A stretch of DNA of 64,000 nucleotides, taken from contig CAJPFN010000024.1 in the NCBI GenBank assembly GCA_905339215.1, positions 1-64,000 of the forward strand, read 5' to 3'. The stretch is from Rhizobiaceae bacterium. GTDB taxonomy: Bacteria > Pseudomonadota > Alphaproteobacteria > Rhizobiales > Rhizobiaceae. Position 1 is the first letter of the stretch. Each line of letters starts with the position of its first letter. Below the pieces are notes generated by a model, which was not told the origin of the DNA, ran no database searches, and saw nothing but the letters and a program-made list of their open reading frames with translations. This document shows positions 9,051-18,186 of the stretch, one piece after another. A program made the translations under genes and the position numbers.

Positions 9051-10283
9051 ATGGCCCGAATCGTCGAACAAAACACCGAAAATCGTACTCAGCTCGGCTC
9101 CGCTCGATCACAGGAGACGCCCCCGGGCGTCGACCGGACTGCGCCGCCGGCCTCGGCCGAGCACGACGCGCCGATCGCCGACGACACGCCCGACATCGTC
9201 GACGTCGTCCTGGAGATGGGCCGCGTGCCGGAAGAGCCGGCGGCGGACGCCGGAGCCCCCTCCCCTCCCCTTCCGGTCGTCTCGACCCCGCGCCTGCCCG
9301 CGCACCTCGACGCGCTCGCCGACCGGGCCCGCGATTATGTCGAGGCGGCGAGCTCGGCCAACACGCGCCGCGCCTACGCCTCGGACTGGAAGCAGTTTGC
9401 GAGCTGGTGCCGGCGGCAGGGCGTTGAGCTGTTTCCGCCCGATCCCCAGGTGGTCGGGCTCTACATCACCGCCTGCGCCTCGGGAAAGGCGACCGGTGAC
9501 AAGACGCCCAATTCCGTGTCGACGATCGAACGCCGGCTTTCCGCGCTGACGTGGAACTATGCGCAGCGCGGCCAGCCGCTGGACAGGAAGGACCGCCATA
9601 TCGCGACCGTCATGGCCGGGATCCGCAACAAGCACGCCGCTCCTCCCCGGCAGAAGGAGGCGGTACTGCCGGAGGATCTGTTCGGGATGCTGGAGACGCT
9701 CGACCGCGGCACGCTGCGCGGCCTGCGCGATCGCGCCATGCTGTTGCTCGGCTTTGCCGGCGGTCTGCGCCGATCCGAAGTTGTCGGCCTCGACTGCGGC
9801 CGAGACCAGACTGAGGATTCTTCCGGCTGGGTGGAAATTCTCGACAAGGGCATGCTGTTGCGCCTGCGCGGAAAGACCGGGTGGCGCGAGGTCGAGGTCG
9901 GGCGCGGCTCGTCCGATGCGACCTGTCCGGTTGTGGCGCTGGAGACCTGGCTCAAGCTCGCGCGCGTCGCCCACGGCCCCTTGTTCCGGCGCGTCACCGG
10001 CCAGGGCAAAGCGGTCGGCGCCAATCGGCTCAACGACCAGGAGGTGGCTCGTCTCGTCAAGCGGACCGCGCTGGCGGCCGGCGTGCGCGGCGATCTGCCG
10101 GAGGGTCAACGCGGCATGATGTTTGCCGGCCATTCCCTTCGCGCCGGCCTGGCGTCCTCGGCCGAGGTGGACGAACGCTACGTCCAGAAGCAGCTTGGTC
10201 ATTCCAGCGCTGAGATGACCCGAAAATATCAGCGGCGCCGCGACCGGTTCCGCGTCAATCTCACCAAGGCATCGGGGCTGTAG
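9051..10283 (+). CDS. Tyrosine recombinase/phage-type integrase
   Basis: A 410-residue site-specific recombinase. A SAM-like N-terminal core-binding domain (SSANTRRAYASDWKQFASWC) is followed by the catalytic domain with Arg in GLRRSEVVGLD, HxxR as HSLRAGLASS, a later His in LGHSSAEM, and the nucleophile Tyr in TRKYQRRRDRF. The first 80 residues are acidic and low in complexity. The divergent promoter region shared with DUF1403 is 124 bases. It may resolve plasmid multimers or move a cassette. Confidence 0.85.
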   Translation: MARIVEQNTENRTQLGSARSQETPPGVDRTAPPASAEHDAPIADDTPDIVDVVLEMGRVPEEPAADAGAPSPPLPVVSTPRLPAHLDALADRARDYVEAASSANTRRAYASDWKQFASWCRRQGVELFPPDPQVVGLYITACASGKATGDKTPNSVSTIERRLSALTWNYAQRGQPLDRKDRHIATVMAGIRNKHAAPPRQKEAVLPEDLFGMLETLDRGTLRGLRDRAMLLLGFAGGLRRSEVVGLDCGRDQTEDSSGWVEILDKGMLLRLRGKTGWREVEVGRGSSDATCPVVALETWLKLARVAHGPLFRRVTGQGKAVGANRLNDQEVARLVKRTALAAGVRGDLPEGQRGMMFAGHSLRAGLASSAEVDERYVQKQLGHSSAEMTRKYQRRRDRFRVNLTKASGL

Positions 10284-10680
10284 AGAAGCCCCTCCCCTTC
10301 CCCGTTTCGGCCGCAGAATAGCAGCCCGGAAGGGTGTGATTTTCACGTTAGCGCTTCAATTGAAATCGGGAAGTAAAACCGACAGTGGCGCGAGCGACAG
10401 GCGCGATGAGAGTGTCGAGGGGCAGTTTGTCGAGCGCGTAAGCCATTGATTTCATGGTAGCTGATTCGCGATAGTCAAGCTAACCGGCATTTAAGTTGAC
10501 TTGCAGGGGATTTTCTCCGGCGCGTTTGTCACTATCGATAAGTACCTCTTATCGATAGTGATTGATCTCGCCGTGGAAATCAGCCAGAATCGCCCTCCAG
10601 ATGGCCGTCGGCGACGTCCGCGCGGCCGGGAATGATGCGGAGACGCGGCTTTTTTTCGCCGCGCGAGAGAGGGTGCCGAT
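10284..10680. other. Intergenic region between recombinase and unknown gene
   Basis: About 400 bases without a gene. Its main feature is the perfect palindrome at 10530-10560. No convincing T-rich terminator follows the recombinase stop. Confidence 0.4.
10530..10560. repeat. Perfect inverted repeat, 13-bp arms with 5-bp spacer
   Basis: The arms CACTATCGATAAG (10530-10542) and CTTATCGATAGTG (10548-10560) are exact reverse complements separated by TACCT. There is no flanking T-run, so a terminator is unlikely. The size resembles the core site of a tyrosine recombinase (two inverted arms around a short crossover region) and it lies between two recombinase genes. An operator for the downstream gene is the alternative. 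Confidence 0.6.
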
Positions 10681-11781
10681 ATGGCCGAGGAAAAACCTGT
10701 CCGGCTGCCCGACGCCGCAACCGTCGAGGCCGTGCTGAAAACCCTCGATCCGGCTTCGGCCGACGCCGAGCTCGCCCCTGCCCTTTCCCGCACCTTTCCT
10801 GGCTTCGAATTCGCGGCCGCCACGGTCGACGACTTCTATTGGCGCGGCGATACCCGCACGGTTTTTGCCGCCGACGGCACGCGGCTCGGCGACCACCGCC
10901 TCTGGGTCGAGCGCGAGCTGGCGGCTCTTGGCGGCAATCTCACCGCCTTCTGGACAAAACACCGATCGGGCGCGCAAAAATTCGCCGAATGGCGGGGAAC
11001 CTCCGTCTTCGCCTTCGCGCCCACAGGCCCCGGCGTCGCCGACTTCGTCCAGCTCTCGCTCGGCCGCGAGATCGAGGTCCTGGCCGGACCGGTCGTCGAT
11101 CCCGATTACCGCCCCTACAGCGCCGACGATCTGTTCGACCCATCCTGGGTAACGCGCGAGCCCGATATGGACGGCCAGGTGCTTTCAGGGCCGATCTACC
11201 GGCTGCGCGGCCGCGCTGGCGGCGGCATTGTCCACATGCGCAGCTTTTTGGCGCGGCGCGCGCGCATCGAACGCGAACAGCGGGAGGCGCGCCGACCGGA
11301 ACTCGAGAACCGTGTCGTTCACGAGGTGGGCTCCGAGGGCATGCGCGACAGTCTGTTCCTGGACGCCAATCCGGACTGGTTCGATTTCGTCCCGCGCGAA
11401 AACCGCTTTTTTGCCGACTGGGACCGCTCGAGCGCTTCCGCCCACCGCATCTTTGGCCACTGGGCGTTCGACATCCACGACCTTGAGGGGCGCGATCGAA
11501 AACGCGAGATCGGGTTTATTCCGCGGCCACTGCAAATGCCGGCAGAGCGGCTGCTGGCCGATGAAGGCGTGTCCGTCCATCGGCTGATGGAGCGCATCGA
11601 GGCGATCGACGCCAAGATCGGCCTGCCCTTCGCCTGGTTTTTCCTTATGATTCACGGCCATTGGGTCGATCAGGATGTCGGCCATGCGATCGCGGACGGC
11701 CTGCGTGCTGGCCGGGTGCGGCTCCCGGACCGCGACGCCGCCGTGCTGCTGGCCTGGGCCGACAGGCCTTATCTGTTCTGA
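10681..11781 (+). CDS. Conserved-looking plasmid protein of unknown function
   Basis: A 366-residue soluble protein with no named domain that I recognise. It is rich in charged residues, with blocks such as EFAAATVDDFYWRGDTRTVF and a C-terminal FAWFFLMIHGHWVDQDVGHA. There is no signal peptide or membrane segment. It is eight bases upstream of the second tyrosine recombinase and in the same direction, so the two are probably co-transcribed and functionally linked. Confidence 0.7.
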   Translation: MAEEKPVRLPDAATVEAVLKTLDPASADAELAPALSRTFPGFEFAAATVDDFYWRGDTRTVFAADGTRLGDHRLWVERELAALGGNLTAFWTKHRSGAQKFAEWRGTSVFAFAPTGPGVADFVQLSLGREIEVLAGPVVDPDYRPYSADDLFDPSWVTREPDMDGQVLSGPIYRLRGRAGGGIVHMRSFLARRARIEREQREARRPELENRVVHEVGSEGMRDSLFLDANPDWFDFVPRENRFFADWDRSSASAHRIFGHWAFDIHDLEGRDRKREIGFIPRPLQMPAERLLADEGVSVHRLMERIEAIDAKIGLPFAWFFLMIHGHWVDQDVGHAIADGLRAGRVRLPDRDAAVLLAWADRPYLF

Positions 11782-11789
11782 GAGCCGCC

Positions 11790-12962
11790 ATGGACCTTCG
11801 CCTGCCAAAACCCTTGCCCGCCGACGCGAAAACGCGCCGCGCCGAGGCGCTCGACGCGCTGGATTCGGTGCTGCCGTTCGACCGACGCGAGTTTTTGGCC
11901 GAAATCCTCTCCGACGACGACGTTGAGACGCTGCGCCACCTCGCCCGCGAGGGCATTGGCGAGAATTCGCTTCGCGCGCTTGCCTCCGACCTCGGTTACC
12001 TCGAAGCATGGTCTCTGGCCGCGACCGGTTTTTCGCTGCCCTGGCCGGCGCCGGAGGCGCTGCTGATCAAATTCGTCGCCCATCACCTGTGGGATCCTGC
12101 AAAGCGTGAAACCGACGTTTCGCACGGCATGCCGGAAGACGTGACGGCGGCGTTGAAGTCGGCCAAACTGTTGCGCGTCGATGGACCGCACGCGCCGAAC
12201 ACGGTGCGCCGGCGGCTGGCGAGCTGGTCGACGCTGACGCAATGGCGCGGCCTCAAGGGAAAGTTCAATGCGCCCGGGTTGCGGTCGGCGCTAAAACTGG
12301 CGGTCCGGGGCAGTCTGCGGCCGCGCGGCAGAAAGAGTCCGAAGTCGGTGACGGCCGACATTCTTGCCGCAGTGCTGAAGGCCTCCGCCGGCGAGCGTCT
12401 GGTCGACGTCCGCGATCGCGCGCTGCTGCTTGTCGCCTTCGCCTCCGGCGGCCGCCGCCGCAGCGAGGTTTCGTCGCTTCGCGTCGAAAACATTCTTGAG
12501 CAGGATCCGGTCCCGGCCGACCCCAAAAATCCCGAAGGCGGCACCCTGCCCTGTTCGAAAATCCTTCTCGGTCGGTCAAAAACGACCGAGGCCGACGAGG
12601 ACGCTTTTGTGCTGCTGGTCGGCCGGCCGGTGCTGGCGCTTCAGCAATGGCTGGAGCGTGCCAAGATCAGCGAAGGCGCCGTGTTCCGCGGCATCGACCG
12701 CTGGGGCCATCTCCAGCGAATGGCGCTTACTCCGCAGGCCGTTAACCTCATCCTGAAGCGCCGCATCGCTCAGGCTGGCCTCGATCCGAAGGCATTTTCC
12801 GCCCACGGCCTGCGCTCCGGTTTTTTGACCGAAACCGCTCGCTGTGGCATTCCCCTTCCCGAGGCCATGCAGCAGTCGCAGCACCGATCCGTCCAGCAGG
12901 CTTCGCGCTACTACAACGACGCCGAACGCCATCTGGGACGCGCCGCGCGGCTGATCGTCTAG
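11790..12962 (+). CDS. Second tyrosine recombinase
   Basis: Start at 11790 (MDLRLPKPL) gives 390 residues. The catalytic domain shows Arg in GGRRRSEVSSLRVE, HxxR in HGLRSGFLTET, a second His in SQHRSVQQASR and Tyr in RYYNDAERH. The N-terminal half is the core-binding domain. It is unlike the first recombinase in sequence length and motifs, so it is not a recent duplicate. It converges with repC, 11 bases from the repC stop. Confidence 0.85.
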   Translation: MDLRLPKPLPADAKTRRAEALDALDSVLPFDRREFLAEILSDDDVETLRHLAREGIGENSLRALASDLGYLEAWSLAATGFSLPWPAPEALLIKFVAHHLWDPAKRETDVSHGMPEDVTAALKSAKLLRVDGPHAPNTVRRRLASWSTLTQWRGLKGKFNAPGLRSALKLAVRGSLRPRGRKSPKSVTADILAAVLKASAGERLVDVRDRALLLVAFASGGRRRSEVSSLRVENILEQDPVPADPKNPEGGTLPCSKILLGRSKTTEADEDAFVLLVGRPVLALQQWLERAKISEGAVFRGIDRWGHLQRMALTPQAVNLILKRRIAQAGLDPKAFSAHGLRSGFLTETARCGIPLPEAMQQSQHRSVQQASRYYNDAERHLGRAARLIV

Positions 12963-12973
12963 ACAGCACGCGG

Positions 12974-14317
12974 TCACCTGTCCCAGCCCCGCTTTTTGAG
13001 GTTTTCGAGCAGGGCGTTGGAGGGCCTCGGTGTCGGCTCTTCCTGCGTGGGAGCAAGACCGCCCACGTCATTCCCGGCCGAAACCTCGCCGGCCACGGCT
13101 TTCGCCCGTGCGTCGAGTTTTACCCTGAGCAGAGCCATGATCATCGGCCAGACGGAGAATTTCTGCTCTCTCGCGCGCTCCGTCAGGTTGCGCAGATAAC
13201 CGCCGCGGCTGTTGATCTGATCGGATCGCTCAAGGATCGCCGCAGTGGCGATCGCCGCCTTTTCCGCGCCCATGACCTCGACGGCGTCCTGCCAGGCGCT
13301 CGGGCTTATTCCCATGGCCGGGCGGGCTGCATCGGCCGCTGCGACAAAATCCCTCCACGTCCGAATTGGCCCGCCGCGGGCAAAATTCAGGATTTCCGGG
13401 CAGGCGTCCAGCACCATTCCCAAGGGCAAATCCCGTTTGGGCAGGCTGTGCACGTTGTCAGTGGTCGCGGCGCTGCCGCTCGCTTCATTTATTTTTCCTA
13501 AGCCGTATTCAGATTCATCGGCAGAATTTAGATCTGGGTTTGAATTTTGTATGTGATGCTCAGAATGGGACTCATTGGCGTTCGAATCTTGTGATTCTAC
13601 AAATAATTCCAACGTCTGATGCACATCGGCCCATAGGTCTTCCAACTCGTCGGCGATCGCTTCGAGCACCTGGCGTGGAGCCGTGCGTGGCAGCCGACCG
13701 ACAATGGTCTCGTAGCGCCGCTGAAACCCGCGCCAGTTACCCGGGACATCTTCGTTGATGCCCGCCTCGATCATCTTGACCACATCTCGCCGGCAGATGG
13801 TCAGGCGTTCCTTTACCAGCCTGAAGGCCTTGCGCTCGGCTGCGACCGCATCGGCAAGCTCCCTGAACTCCTCAGCACGCGCGAGGATCGGCGACAGATC
13901 GAAACCGTAGGCCTGCTCGATCGCGCCACCCTGCCCCTTACGAGCGAACCGTTTGCCATTCGGGCTGTCGCGGCGGATCACCAGGCCGCAGGTGACCAGC
14001 ACGGCAAGATGCCGTCTGAGCGTCGCCGGCGACATGCCGTTCGCGCGGTGGATGAGCTGCTCGTTCGAGGGAAACACTACCAGGTTCCCCTCGCCGGTCA
14101 GATCGTCATCCCGATGAAAAGTCAGCAAGGCATTCAGGATCGCCAATGCGCGATCCGTCGCCCCGAGCGCGTCCTTGGCTTCTCGGATGTGCCGAAAGAC
14201 CTGCCACTTCGAGACCGTGGCGTTGTGTTTCACCGTCTTGGCCGTGAGCTGGCTTGAAATCAGTCCAAGCGTCATCGGCCGCCGCCCAAACGGCGTCGTT
14301 GCTGTATGCGTCCCCAT
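12974..14317 (-). CDS. repC: RepC replication initiator
   Basis: A 447-residue RepC. The typical N-terminus is present (LISSQLTAKTVKHNATVSKWQVFRHIREAK split across the first 60 residues), with the winged-helix region NEQLIHRANGMSPATLRRHLAVL and the C-terminal Arg-rich segment. RepC is the initiator of repABC plasmids, and their origin lies inside repC. It is third in the repA-repB-repC operon, separated from repB by 157 bases that encode the antisense RNA. Confidence 0.92.
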   Translation of the reverse strand: MGTHTATTPFGRRPMTLGLISSQLTAKTVKHNATVSKWQVFRHIREAKDALGATDRALAILNALLTFHRDDDLTGEGNLVVFPSNEQLIHRANGMSPATLRRHLAVLVTCGLVIRRDSPNGKRFARKGQGGAIEQAYGFDLSPILARAEEFRELADAVAAERKAFRLVKERLTICRRDVVKMIEAGINEDVPGNWRGFQRRYETIVGRLPRTAPRQVLEAIADELEDLWADVHQTLELFVESQDSNANESHSEHHIQNSNPDLNSADESEYGLGKINEASGSAATTDNVHSLPKRDLPLGMVLDACPEILNFARGGPIRTWRDFVAAADAARPAMGISPSAWQDAVEVMGAEKAAIATAAILERSDQINSRGGYLRNLTERAREQKFSVWPMIMALLRVKLDARAKAVAGEVSAGNDVGGLAPTQEEPTPRPSNALLENLKKRGWDR

Positions 14318-14376
14318 TTTCCTTCACCTATCGCTAGGCAAAAGAAATCTGCTCGCCAAACAGGCGCCGTTGACTC

Positions 14377-14405
14377 TTGACAGTGATTCGCGGATTTGCG
14401 ATTCT
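14377..14405 (+). promoter_or_regulatory. Promoter of the incA antisense RNA
   Basis: A plus-strand TTGACA (14377-14382) is followed by a 17-base spacer and GATTCT (14400-14405). It faces against repC and reads into the terminator hairpin at 14429-14466, as expected for the counter-transcribed RNA of repABC plasmids. Confidence 0.6.
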
Positions 14406-14411
14406 CTAGGT

Positions 14412-14466
14412 GTTCAAGCTATGAGAAGGGCTTCCGCGACGGCGACGTTCGGGGGCCTTTTTCTTT
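14412..14466 (+). ncRNA. incA: Counter-transcribed antisense RNA (IncA/ctRNA)
   Basis: In repABC plasmids a small antisense RNA between repB and repC controls RepC level and incompatibility. Here, about seven bases after the promoter, a transcript of about 55 bases ends in an 8-bp stem (GGCUUCCG with CGGGGGCC, two G-U pairs) followed by TTTTTCTTTT. The stem pairs well only in the plus-strand RNA, which supports the assigned direction. The 5' end is estimated from the promoter spacing. Confidence 0.7.
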
Positions 14467-14474
14467 TGCGGTCT

Positions 14475-15518
14475 CTACTCTCCTGCTGCTTCCATGTTGG
14501 ACTTCCGAAAGGCCTCGTAGAGGTCGTCCAGCCGCCCGGTGATGAACTCGGCGAAAAGCGGCGCTTCACCGGATTCCAAGGTGACAATGGCCTTTTTCGC
14601 CTTCTTTTTCAGAGTAACGCTGATTGACTTGTCGGCAGGAACCCAAGATTTGGTTGGCGCTCTTTGCGCAAGCGTTGTCTCTTTGCCTGCGGCCTTAGCT
14701 GACAGATGTCGAGCCAGCATCTCCAGCCTATCGTCGCTGGTGGCCGCCTTGAAATCGGGAGAGCCAATGAGCTCCCTGACAGACATGCCCCCTCCCCTGA
14801 TCTTCTTGGCGAGGTCGTACCAACGGTCTCGGCCGCTGTTCTTGGCAGGTCCGACAGCTTTGATGATCTCGTCCGGAATGTCCTTGGTGACAGATATCAT
14901 CTTCGAGACAACGGTCTTGTCGACGGACAGCGCTGCCATGATGACGTCGCGATCGTAGTTGTTGCGCTCCAGATTGCTGGCAAAGACGGCCTTCTCAATG
15001 AAAGAGAGATCCGCCCTCGCGCTGTTCTCCTGCCCCTGGGCGATCACATGGTCTTTGTCGCCAAGATCCTTGACGACTGCCCTCACTGGTCTTCCGAGGA
15101 CTTTGGCAGCCCGTGCGCGCCGATGGCCGAAAACAGTCATGTAGCGGCCGTCCACTCCGGGATGCGGTCGCACCAGGATCGGACTATCCTGCCCTCGTTG
15201 GCGAATGGCTTCTACGAGTTCTTCGAACGCTTCCTTATCCTCGTCCATGCGGTCGGCGACGAACGAAGCATCGATTGTATCGGGATTGAGATCGACAACG
15301 GTCTCGCCCTCGAGAAGCCGGGCTTCGAATTCTTTGGCTGCCTGCGCCTTCTCGGCCAACTCGTCAATTGACCTCGTAATGGCTCCGAAAGCTCCCCGGC
15401 TCCTGTTCCGTTCGAGCGCTGGCGACATCGAAGTTACCGGATTCCCCGTCGCGGGAGCCGAGTTGACTGCAGTCAACTTTCGATCCGTTAGCGAACTCAG
15501 CAGATTCTTTCTGGACAT
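14475..15518 (-). CDS. repB: RepB partition protein (ParB family)
   Basis: A 347-residue ParB-type centromere-binding protein. Start taken at MSRKNLLSSLTDRK, whose ATG shares one base with the repA stop (TGATG). The ParB nuclease-like domain is visible around ILVRPHPGVDGRYMTVFGHRR, QGQENSARADLSFIEKA, and the HTH at DRDVIMAALSVDKTVVSKM. It binds parS with RepA to segregate the plasmid. A parS site lies within its own 5' coding sequence. Confidence 0.92.
   Translation of the reverse strand: MSRKNLLSSLTDRKLTAVNSAPATGNPVTSMSPALERNRSRGAFGAITRSIDELAEKAQAAKEFEARLLEGETVVDLNPDTIDASFVADRMDEDKEAFEELVEAIRQRGQDSPILVRPHPGVDGRYMTVFGHRRARAAKVLGRPVRAVVKDLGDKDHVIAQGQENSARADLSFIEKAVFASNLERNNYDRDVIMAALSVDKTVVSKMISVTKDIPDEIIKAVGPAKNSGRDRWYDLAKKIRGGGMSVRELIGSPDFKAATSDDRLEMLARHLSAKAAGKETTLAQRAPTKSWVPADKSISVTLKKKAKKAIVTLESGEAPLFAEFITGRLDDLYEAFRKSNMEAAGE
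15462..15477. promoter_or_regulatory. parS: parS centromere site inside repB
   Basis: GTTGACTGCAGTCAAC is a perfect 16-bp palindrome and fits the general parS form of repABC plasmids (GTT, central GC, AAC). It sits near the 5' end of repB. Confidence 0.75.
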
Positions 15519-16753
15519 CACCGTCCCCATGCCCTGTGGATCAGACTTGTGATCTCGGCATTCACGCGATGCAGGGATTCCATTGCACGGTCATACGTTG
15601 AACGAGTGAACTGGACGCGTTCGACCTCGTAGAGTGATTGCTTTGTGATCCCGGCATCAGAAATGGCCGTGCTCTTGAGCATCTCGTTGACGAGCACGTG
15701 CTGTTTGAAAAGCGAACGCATGAAGGCGACCATCTGGCTCTGCGGGCCATCGGTCGGCTCGTAGCGGGTCACCAGGTACCGCAGCCAATCAAGCCGCATA
15801 TTTGCACCCGCCCGCTTCAGTGTGCCCATGACCTCGCCCATCATCAAAAGGAACTGACACATCGACATCACATCAAGCATTTGCGGATGCACGGTAATCA
15901 GGATGCCAGTCGACGAAGAAAGCGCCGTTAGTGTCAGGTACCCGAGCTGGGGAGGGCAATCAATGATGACAACATCGTAGTCCTTCGCCACGTCAGCCAA
16001 TGCGTCATCGAGGCGGCCAAAGAAGATACGTCCCATGGAGCCGTCTTTCTGCGAAAGGGCGAGGGGGGTGTCGTATTCGAATTCCTGCAGCTCGAGGTTC
16101 GCCGGAACGATGTCGAGACCCGGGAAATTCGTCTTCTGAACAAGCGCTGATAGTGGCTTTCGTTCGTCATCGTAGCGGAGGGATTCATAGAGGGATTCGT
16201 TGTGATCGATTTCGGGTTGGAAACCGTGCAGGGCAGACAGTGAGGCTTGCGGGTCGAGGTCGACTGCGAGGACCCGATGTCCCGTGAGCGCCAGGTGCTG
16301 AGAGAGGTGAGCGGCCGTCGTCGTCTTGGCGGAGCCGCCTTTGAAATTTACCACCGCAATAATCTGCAAGTGTTCGATCCCACGTCGGTGGGGGACATAT
16401 TTCGCCGCTGTTCGGCTGTTTTTGTCGAGGAAATGTCTCATCTCGAGTAATTGCTCGGCGGTGTAGGAGCGACGGCCTGACGGTGTTACCATCGGCTGCG
16501 GACCTTTGCCTTCGAGCGACAGATTCTTCAGGTATCCGCTTGTTACGCCGAGATACTGAGCGGCCTCCGATAACTGGAGTGGCCTGAGAGTTTTCTGGGC
16601 ATTAGGAGGGAACATCTCCAGCCGATGCTCGTGAAGCATGGCAGACAACTCGCGAGCCTGCTCGGTCAACAGCACATCGACCTCTGCAATCTCCTCGCGG
16701 AGCGTCGGCTTCACATTCATCGAAATATCCCGCACATGCGATTTGAAGGCCAC
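15518..16753 (-). CDS. repA: RepA partition ATPase (ParA family)
   Basis: A 411-residue ParA-type ATPase with an N-terminal HTH (LSEAAQYLGVTSGYLKNLS), a deviant Walker A in NFKGGSAKTTTA, a Walker A' DLDPQASLSA and Walker B VVIIDCPPQLGYLT. It powers plasmid partition and represses its own operon. It heads the repABC operon, and the upstream region carries a second parS and a pair of GGTTAACG repeats. Confidence 0.92.
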   Translation of the reverse strand: MAFKSHVRDISMNVKPTLREEIAEVDVLLTEQARELSAMLHEHRLEMFPPNAQKTLRPLQLSEAAQYLGVTSGYLKNLSLEGKGPQPMVTPSGRRSYTAEQLLEMRHFLDKNSRTAAKYVPHRRGIEHLQIIAVVNFKGGSAKTTTAAHLSQHLALTGHRVLAVDLDPQASLSALHGFQPEIDHNESLYESLRYDDERKPLSALVQKTNFPGLDIVPANLELQEFEYDTPLALSQKDGSMGRIFFGRLDDALADVAKDYDVVIIDCPPQLGYLTLTALSSSTGILITVHPQMLDVMSMCQFLLMMGEVMGTLKRAGANMRLDWLRYLVTRYEPTDGPQSQMVAFMRSLFKQHVLVNEMLKSTAISDAGITKQSLYEVERVQFTRSTYDRAMESLHRVNAEITSLIHRAWGR

Positions 16754-16808
16754 TTGAGCCTGCGAACCGCATGTAGCCCTGATTCTTTCGATCCGGCAAG
16801 AAGTTTAA

Positions 16809-16827
16809 GGTTAACGAGAGGTTAACG
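16809..16827. repeat. Paired GGTTAACG direct repeats upstream of repA
   Basis: Two copies of GGTTAACG start at 16809 and 16820, 11 bases apart, about one helical turn. Each contains the palindrome GTTAAC. Their place 56-74 bases upstream of the repA start suggests an operator for RepA autoregulation or part of the repA promoter. Confidence 0.45.
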
Positions 16828-16847
16828 GAGCCGCCGCTCTCGAGAAA

Positions 16848-16863
16848 GTTGACCGCAGTCAAC
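16848..16863. promoter_or_regulatory. parS: parS-like site upstream of repA
   Basis: GTTGACCGCAGTCAAC differs from the parS inside repB by one base, and the flanks (AAA on the left, TTT on the right) extend the dyad. It lies about 95 bases upstream of the repA start. Confidence 0.75.
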
Positions 16864-16935
16864 TTTCACTTTCGCAGTTCGACTCACGTGAAACTCGAAC
16901 TCAAAGTCACCCATGATGGGATAGTAGGGCCAACG

Positions 16936-18186
16936 TTAAGCCGACTCGATAGGGAGTGATATTCGGATCGCAGTCCCGTTTCCTTGCCGCGAGACAATGC
17001 TAAATTTCCCTCTTAGAGCGGCCACCATCTGCGAGCAGCCGGTCAGGCCCAATCCTGTGTGCGATCCCGCTCTGGTCGAGAAAAATGGCGTCCTCGCCAG
17101 TGCGAGAACCTCAGGCGACATGCCCTCGCCGTTGTCAAGAACCTCTATCAGCAATTCCCGTCGTCTGCGGAATGAGCCGCCTCTGACCTGTGCGGCGATT
17201 GAGATCTTTCCGTCGGGATTGCCGCCGAGGGCTGCGTTCGCATTGTGCAGGAGCTCTTCGAGGATCAGGCGTATCTGTGTCGCGGGCACCATGGCCTCAG
17301 CTGCATCCGGATCGACCCGCAGTTCAGGCTTCACTTTATTGGTCCGGATCGCCTCAAGGATAGCTGAGAGCCGCTCACGCCGGGTATCTTTGTGCGCATA
17401 GGCGATGTTGCCAAGGCCGTTTGTTATTACCTCCAGTTGCTGCGCGGCATCCCTTGCAGCGGTCAACATCTCGGGATGCTTGACGCTCGATTGATCCTGG
17501 TAACTCAGGAAGAGGTTCAGGGCAGCGACGCGTGACCGCGTCATATGGGCATAGAGCGACGAGAAGGACCTCAGGTACTGGTCCTGCCGCCAGGCAAGGA
17601 CGTTCCGGAGGTGAATGATCGTGTAGCCGACAGCGGCAAGCACCAGCGCAACCGCAAAGAGGAACCGGTTTCGAGAGGCGGCAGCTGCAATATGCGAGGC
17701 CGCGTTCAGTGTCTCAGCATGTGCAACGGCTGTTCCCGAAACCTCGAACATCCGCTGTTCCAGATCCGGCATGGTCCGCAGCGCGCGGTCGAAATCCGTG
17801 GCGCCTTCCACAATTGGGGTAAGGTGCGTGGTCGTAATAGCCTGCAGGCCATTCAAAAGTTCGATATCCCGATCCCGCAGAAACTTGGGGGCATACTCCA
17901 ATTTCAAAAGCTGGCCCACGTTTGCGTTGAGCAGAAACACCTGGCGGCCGAGATCGGAGGCCGTGTGGCCGGTCGCGGCTGCTAGTTGAAGACCGCCGTG
18001 AATTCGCGCCAGATGTTCTCTGATCTGGGTGGTCCGCCATTGAATCTCGTATGACTGGCTGAAATTCAGGTCCGACTCCGCCCGGTATTTTTCCGACCGA
18101 AGGAAGGTCCAGCCGCAGAGAACGAGAGCGGCTCCTAAGCATAAGTAGGGAAGGGCGGCTTTGACCCGCGGCGCCGTGGGCCTCAT
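16936..18186 (-). CDS. Membrane sensor histidine kinase
   Basis: Start at 18186 (MRPTAPRVKAALPY) overlaps the preceding stop as ATGA and gives 416 residues. A membrane segment near residues 10-28 and a second near 180-200 flank a periplasmic sensor region. The ATP-binding domain has the N box EELLHNANAALGG, G1 DNGEGMS and G2 GSHTGLGLTG. The H box is non-canonical (YAHMTRSRVAAL); no HELRTPL-type motif is present. It is last in an operon with a response regulator, so they likely form a pair. Confidence 0.8.
   Translation of the reverse strand: MRPTAPRVKAALPYLCLGAALVLCGWTFLRSEKYRAESDLNFSQSYEIQWRTTQIREHLARIHGGLQLAAATGHTASDLGRQVFLLNANVGQLLKLEYAPKFLRDRDIELLNGLQAITTTHLTPIVEGATDFDRALRTMPDLEQRMFEVSGTAVAHAETLNAASHIAAAASRNRFLFAVALVLAAVGYTIIHLRNVLAWRQDQYLRSFSSLYAHMTRSRVAALNLFLSYQDQSSVKHPEMLTAARDAAQQLEVITNGLGNIAYAHKDTRRERLSAILEAIRTNKVKPELRVDPDAAEAMVPATQIRLILEELLHNANAALGGNPDGKISIAAQVRGGSFRRRRELLIEVLDNGEGMSPEVLALARTPFFSTRAGSHTGLGLTGCSQMVAALRGKFSIVSRQGNGTAIRISLPIESA

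Noticed and set aside
9108-10346. 412-residue minus-strand frame
   Set aside because: It is opposite a clear tyrosine recombinase and shows no motif.
9051-12962. Recombinase-in-trio (RIT) element
   Set aside because: Only two recombinases are present and they are separated by an unrelated gene, whereas RIT elements have three overlapping recombinases.
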